From the NCBI GenBank assembly GCA_964537205.1, contig CAZHZH010000089.1:1-10474 (forward strand): a stretch of 10,474 nucleotides of DNA, given 5' to 3'. The stretch's first letter is position 1, and every line of letters begins with the position of its first letter. Positions 6,419 to 10,474 of the stretch are shown here, piece after piece. Under the pieces are notes generated by a model. That model was not told where the DNA came from and did no database searches. It saw only the letters and a program-made list of their open reading frames with translations. Both the position numbers and the translations under genes were made by a program. This DNA is from Colivivens sp964537205. GTDB taxonomy: Bacteria; Bacteroidota; Bacteroidia; Bacteroidales; Bacteroidaceae.

Positions 6419-9400
6419 ATGAACTTTATCCGCCGTATGAAATCATCGAAGATTATTTACATCGTTCTGTTGTGGTTAGTATGCGTCCCGTTCCAAGCAC
6501 AAGACATGGGGCTGTACGTATCGGAACAGCCAAGCGCAAGCAGGCTGCCTGTAAACGAGGTGACTGCCATCATGCAAGACGAAGAAGGTTACATGTGGTA
6601 TGGTACGAGTGACGGACTATGCAGATACGACGGCTACGACATACGCATAGTCCGTTCCGATTTCAACACACCCGAATTGATTGCACGGAACTACATCAAC
6701 TACATTGCCGTGGACGGCAAGGGGCATGTGTGGTTCAGTACCCGCAAAGGAATCTACGTATTGGACAAGCGGACATTCAAGGTCAAGAGAATCGACATCG
6801 ACGATTTTCCCGAAATCACATACGCAATGATGCAAAGCGGCCAAGACGGTCATATATGGATAAGCGGGACAAGCCGGCTTTATGAGTTCGACAGTGACCT
6901 GCGAATGGCAAGGAGAACCGACTTGAAAGCAGGTATCGCCATGTTCTATGAGGACAGCAGGGGCAACTTGTTCTTCTCGACCTTCGGCGACGGACTATAC
7001 GTCAAATATTCGGGCAAGCATGACTTCACGAAGATTATTGACGGTTTTGTCCCTACATGCATGACGGAGGATAAAACTCGTAAGGACACATATATCGTGT
7101 GTCAAGACGGAATATACACGATGACATTAAACGCCGGACATACACCTGTATTGTCGCATCTTCCTATGCCTAAAGGCGACGACGGGGTTGACGTTCCATT
7201 CTTCATTCACGTGGTACAAGACGACCATTATCACTACATATGGCTTTTATCGTATTATCGCGGACTTATTGTGTTGGATTCATCTGGCAAACAGATCAAA
7301 TTGCCGGAAAATATAAGCAAGCACAACAGCCATACAATGTCATGCCTGTATAAGGATCATGCGGGACGACTGTGGATTTCTGGGTTCAATACCGGTTGTC
7401 AGGTAATCTGCTGGGATGAAGCAGGAATATCGAATGTGAATATGGACGCTTTTGTAAAGCAAACACATTTGACACCTACCATCATGCAATTCGTAAAGGA
7501 CGAGGACGGTACGTTCTGGATTTACCAAGACCGTAAAGGACTGTATTTGTACAATCCGCTTGACGGAACGTTGTCCGACTATGAAGATTTCACAGAATTG
7601 AAACCATTGGCACTTTACCAAACTCTTTGTATGACCAAAGCATACGAGCGGAATTCTGTATGGGTAGCCTTTTATGGAAATCGTATTGCACGCCTAACTC
7701 GTGACGGAATGAAAATGAAACTGGCCGAGTTCGTCAATTTGGATGAGCATACAACCACATCGGGCGAGGTGGAATGCATGACTGATGACGGTCACGGCAA
7801 CCTGTGGATTGGCACTCAAAACGGGCTGTATCGGTACGACCGCAAAATTCGACAAATAAATCTGGTTCCAGAATCAGAAGGGGAAATTGTGTCCATTATT
7901 GCATCCGGCCACGAAGGCATACTGTTCGCAAAGCGTGACACCGGTCTGGCACATTATAATGGCAAGACGACCGAGACCTTGTTCGATGAGATTGGAATAA
8001 ACTCGATTGCCGAAAGCTACGACGGACATATCTGGGCGGCTACGGCTGACGGACGGGTATTGGAATTCGCGCCAAAGACTCATAATATCACCGACCGCAC
8101 CACAGACTGTGGAATGGAAGGCAATATCGTCAACTGTATTCTTGTGGACGACAGCGGGCAGGTATGGATTGTGTCGAACCAACAGATACGCGTGTTCAAT
8201 CCCAAGACAGGCGCAGAACGACTCATTTCGGCTGCTGACGAGAACATGGCGCTCAACCGCTTCCTCCCCCATTCTATAGACTACGACCGTGATAAGTCAA
8301 AAGTCTATATCGGCGGCATACCCGGCATCATCGCCATTTCTTCTACCATGCCTGCCTCCACTTCACAGCCATCCATCAAAATCACTGACATACACACGGC
8401 TGGCACACAAAGTCTGTGGTTCGACTCACTGCGCCATCAGGACAACTTCGTGCTGTATCCCGAAGACCGTAACATTGAAATATCGTTCTCCACACTTAAC
8501 ATTCTTCACTCCACCACCACACGCTTCGCCTACCGTATGCTCGGACTGGACGACGAATGGATTTCACTCGCTCCAGGCAAGAACACGGCTACCTACAGCA
8601 ACCTGCCACGAGGCAAGTACACTTTCCAAGTGAGGGTGATGAACGATAACGGCACTTGGAATGAGAACATCTGCGAACTTCCAATATACCGCCGACCCGC
8701 ATGGTATGAGAGCAATCTGGCATACATACTATATCTGATCGCAATAATCGCCGTTGTAGCGTACATCGCCTGGGCTTATCAGAGAAAGATGAAAGAGAGT
8801 AACGCCAAGAAGCTGGAGGAACAGCTCGTACAGACCAAGCTGAATTATTTCACCAATATTTCGCACGAACTGCTCACCCCGCTCGCTGTCGTATCAAGTA
8901 TAAACGACAGCATGGAACCAGCCGACCTTGCGCAAACACAAAAGAAGCGTATGATTCAGTCGAACCTGTCACGACTGAAATACCTGCTGCAACAGGTGCT
9001 TGACTTCAGAAAGATTGAGTCGGGCAACATCCAACTATATGTGGAACACGCCAACCTCAGCCAGATTGTGGAATCGAGTTGCCGTGATAGCTTCATACCA
9101 CTTGCTGAAAGCCGCAACATACAAATCAGCATCGAAAAGCCGTTCGAGGACATTGTGGGGTATTTTGATGTGGACAAGATAGAGAAAGTACTATCCAATC
9201 TCGTATCGAATGCAATCAAATATTCACCTGAAGGCAGGAAGGTCACTATCAGACTTTCAGTGAAACCACACCGACAGGGCAGCGCGATCGACGATGCCGT
9301 ACTCTCCGTCGAAGACCAGGGAATCGGTATAGCCAATCACGACATCAACAAAATATTCCGAAGGTTCTACACCTCTTCACTGAGAGCGAAGGAATGGAAC

Positions 9401-10408
9401 CGCCTCGACAAGAATCTGGGAATGACGGGACCTGTGGAGTCGAACGGTATAGGATTGTCGCTCACCAAAGATCTCATCGAACTGCATCACGGTACTATCA
9501 ACGTACACAGCCAGCGCGGAAAAGGCTCGACATTCACCGTCACGTTCCCTATTAGCAGGTCTGCATACACACCTAATGAAATTCGAGACCGTAAGCAAGA
9601 AGAGCAGATCGGAGTATTGAAGCGCGAGATAAGCCAACTTCACACCACCCAGCATCCTGCCACTGATCTAACCCTGCTGGTGGTGGAGGATAATGCCGAC
9701 ATGCTATCCGCACTCGACGAACTGCTGTCGAAACAATACTACACTTATACCGCCGCCAATGGGAACGAGGCTCTTGAAGTAATTAAAGCACATCCGGAGA
9801 TAACACTTGTGGTGTCGGACATCAGTATGCCCGGCATGGACGGACTGACTCTGTGCAACAAGCTGAAGTCGGACGTAAACACCAGCCATATTATTGTAGT
9901 GATACTCACGGCAATGATAGGAAGCGAGAAGCAAGTTGAGTCGTACAACGCAGGGGCGAACGCCTATCTGCCAAAGCCTTTTGAGTCGAAAGTGCTAACC
10001 GCCCTGCTCAACAACCTTTGGAACCAACGCCAGGCAAGCTGGCAAGCATTCAGCAGGAGCAGCGTACAGTCAACTGACGACCTGGAAATGAACGATGTCG
10101 ACCACGAGTTCATCGACAAGGTCATTAATGTGGTGAAGCAGAACATCAACAGTCCACAGCTCAGCGTGGACTTCCTTGCGTCAGAAGTATGCATGTCACG
10201 TTCCTCTCTCACAAGGAAGCTCCGTGCCATCACTGGCGGGACTCCGCTTGAGATAATTAAGACCATTAAGCTGAAATATGCCTATTCGCTCTTGAAAAGC
10301 CACTCCATGTCCGTCATCGAAGTCGTGGAAGCCATCGGTTATAACGACCGCACCACCTTCACCAAGTCATTCAAAGACATGTTCGGCATACTGCCAAGCA
10401 AAGTGTGA
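6419..10408 (+). CDS. Hybrid two-component system (HTCS) sensor kinase / response regulator with AraC DNA-binding domain
   Basis: This complete 1329-residue membrane protein senses a glycan fragment in the periplasm and regulates PUL transcription from the same polypeptide. A signal peptide (1-28) precedes two seven-blade propellers (~40-640) with Reg_prop repeats such as GYMWYGTSDGL (57-67), GHVWFSTRKGI and GNLWIGTQNGL. A Y_Y_Y domain (~690-757) and a membrane helix (~767-787) follow. The HisKA domain has phospho-acceptor H816 in SHELLTPL. The ATPase has the N box (N927, N931), DQGIG (966-970), F box and NGIGLSL (1009-1015). The receiver has E1090/D1091, phospho-acceptor D1134, T1164 and K1186. 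An AraC pair of helix-turn-helices occupies ~1225-1329. All catalytic motifs are intact, so it should be functional. ATG 6419 gives MNFIRR-MKSSK; the internal ATG 6437 is an equally good start and is where the glycosidase copy begins. Position beside a GH127/146 enzyme suggests control of arabinose-glycan use (inference). Confidence 0.97.
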   Translation: MNFIRRMKSSKIIYIVLLWLVCVPFQAQDMGLYVSEQPSASRLPVNEVTAIMQDEEGYMWYGTSDGLCRYDGYDIRIVRSDFNTPELIARNYINYIAVDGKGHVWFSTRKGIYVLDKRTFKVKRIDIDDFPEITYAMMQSGQDGHIWISGTSRLYEFDSDLRMARRTDLKAGIAMFYEDSRGNLFFSTFGDGLYVKYSGKHDFTKIIDGFVPTCMTEDKTRKDTYIVCQDGIYTMTLNAGHTPVLSHLPMPKGDDGVDVPFFIHVVQDDHYHYIWLLSYYRGLIVLDSSGKQIKLPENISKHNSHTMSCLYKDHAGRLWISGFNTGCQVICWDEAGISNVNMDAFVKQTHLTPTIMQFVKDEDGTFWIYQDRKGLYLYNPLDGTLSDYEDFTELKPLALYQTLCMTKAYERNSVWVAFYGNRIARLTRDGMKMKLAEFVNLDEHTTTSGEVECMTDDGHGNLWIGTQNGLYRYDRKIRQINLVPESEGEIVSIIASGHEGILFAKRDTGLAHYNGKTTETLFDEIGINSIAESYDGHIWAATADGRVLEFAPKTHNITDRTTDCGMEGNIVNCILVDDSGQVWIVSNQQIRVFNPKTGAERLISAADENMALNRFLPHSIDYDRDKSKVYIGGIPGIIAISSTMPASTSQPSIKITDIHTAGTQSLWFDSLRHQDNFVLYPEDRNIEISFSTLNILHSTTTRFAYRMLGLDDEWISLAPGKNTATYSNLPRGKYTFQVRVMNDNGTWNENICELPIYRRPAWYESNLAYILYLIAIIAVVAYIAWAYQRKMKESNAKKLEEQLVQTKLNYFTNISHELLTPLAVVSSINDSMEPADLAQTQKKRMIQSNLSRLKYLLQQVLDFRKIESGNIQLYVEHANLSQIVESSCRDSFIPLAESRNIQISIEKPFEDIVGYFDVDKIEKVLSNLVSNAIKYSPEGRKVTIRLSVKPHRQGSAIDDAVLSVEDQGIGIANHDINKIFRRFYTSSLRAKEWNRLDKNLGMTGPVESNGIGLSLTKDLIELHHGTINVHSQRGKGSTFTVTFPISRSAYTPNEIRDRKQEEQIGVLKREISQLHTTQHPATDLTLLVVEDNADMLSALDELLSKQYYTYTAANGNEALEVIKAHPEITLVVSDISMPGMDGLTLCNKLKSDVNTSHIIVVILTAMIGSEKQVESYNAGANAYLPKPFESKVLTALLNNLWNQRQASWQAFSRSSVQSTDDLEMNDVDHEFIDKVINVVKQNINSPQLSVDFLASEVCMSRSSLTRKLRAITGGTPLEIIKTIKLKYAYSLLKSHSMSVIEVVEAIGYNDRTTFTKSFKDMFGILPSKV
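6437..6562 (+). repeat. Direct repeat copy 2: 5' end of the HTCS gene, the likely source copy
   Basis: This is the partner of 3864-3989. The encoded segment runs from MKSSKII through the signal peptide into SRLPVNEV, the normal opening strand of an HTCS propeller. It therefore fits its protein here, whereas in the glycosidase it is foreign to the family. The direction HTCS to glycosidase is inferred from that fit. Confidence 0.93.
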
Positions 10409-10452
10409 TGACCCCCCAGCGGATAATCGTGCAAATCCGGCATTATTCCCTA

Positions 10453-10474
10453 TATATGACATATCCGTCATATA
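10453..10474. repeat. Perfect 8-bp inverted repeat at the window edge
   Basis: TATATGAC (10453-10460) and GTCATATA (10467-10474) are exact reverse complements around the 6-base centre ATATCC. The arms may continue past the window, since 10451-10452 is TA. It lies 45 bases after the HTCS stop. It could be a weak AT-rich terminator hairpin for the HTCS or an operator for the next gene. Too little flank is visible to decide. Confidence 0.5.

Noticed and set aside
3864..6562. Insertion sequence or composite mobile element bounded by the two direct repeats
   Set aside because: The repeats are in-frame coding starts with 16% divergence. There is no transposase, no terminal inverted repeats and no target-site duplication.
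10420..10439. CGGAT/ATCCG hairpin after the HTCS stop
   Set aside because: Only five base pairs with a 10-base loop and no T tract; expected by chance.
1..10474. CRISPR array, tRNA, rRNA or riboswitch
   Set aside because: No regularly spaced repeats, no cloverleaf-like segments and no non-coding stretch longer than 100 bases apart from the N gap.

Overview
The window looks like Bacteroidales DNA, probably a Prevotella/Bacteroides-type glycan degrader from gut or rumen. The reasons are a giant hybrid two-component sensor (HTCS), a GH127/GH146-type glycosidase with the Bacteroidetes-style DUF6805-like tail, a type IX secretion-like C-terminal tail on a secreted protein, and AT-rich translation starts without Shine-Dalgarno sequences. 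All genes are on the + strand. Exactly 100 N bases (3764-3863) split the window, so it is two contigs joined in a scaffold, probably a draft or metagenome assembly.

Left contig (1-3763): the 3' part of a secreted protein built of three DUF4859-like modules and ending in a T9SS-type sorting tail (1-1226). A 72-bp spacer with a perfect 12-bp stem-loop follows. Next is a secreted protein with one DUF4859-like module, an Ig-like domain and a gluzincin-type zinc peptidase core, HEGIH plus a downstream WFHEGG (1299 to the gap, 3' end missing). No sequence supports this protein continuing into the glycosidase: the frame stays open across the N run only by chance.

Right contig (3864-10474): it begins exactly at the ATG of a GH127/GH146-superfamily enzyme, predicted to be a beta-L-arabinofuranosidase (3864-6356). 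After 62 bp comes a complete 1329-residue HTCS (6419-10408) with two propellers, Y_Y_Y domain, membrane helix, histidine kinase, receiver and AraC DNA-binding domain. The last 66 bases hold a perfect 8-bp inverted repeat at the window edge.

Functional reading (inference): the HTCS senses a plant-glycan oligosaccharide in the periplasm and switches on a polysaccharide-utilisation locus that includes the arabinofuranosidase. The secreted peptidase and DUF4859-module protein may act outside the cell on a protein or glycoprotein substrate, but the gap hides whether they belong to the same locus. The most unusual feature is that the first ~42 codons of the glycosidase are a diverged copy (about 84% identical DNA) of the start of the neighbouring HTCS gene, including its signal peptide and the first residues of its sensor domain.
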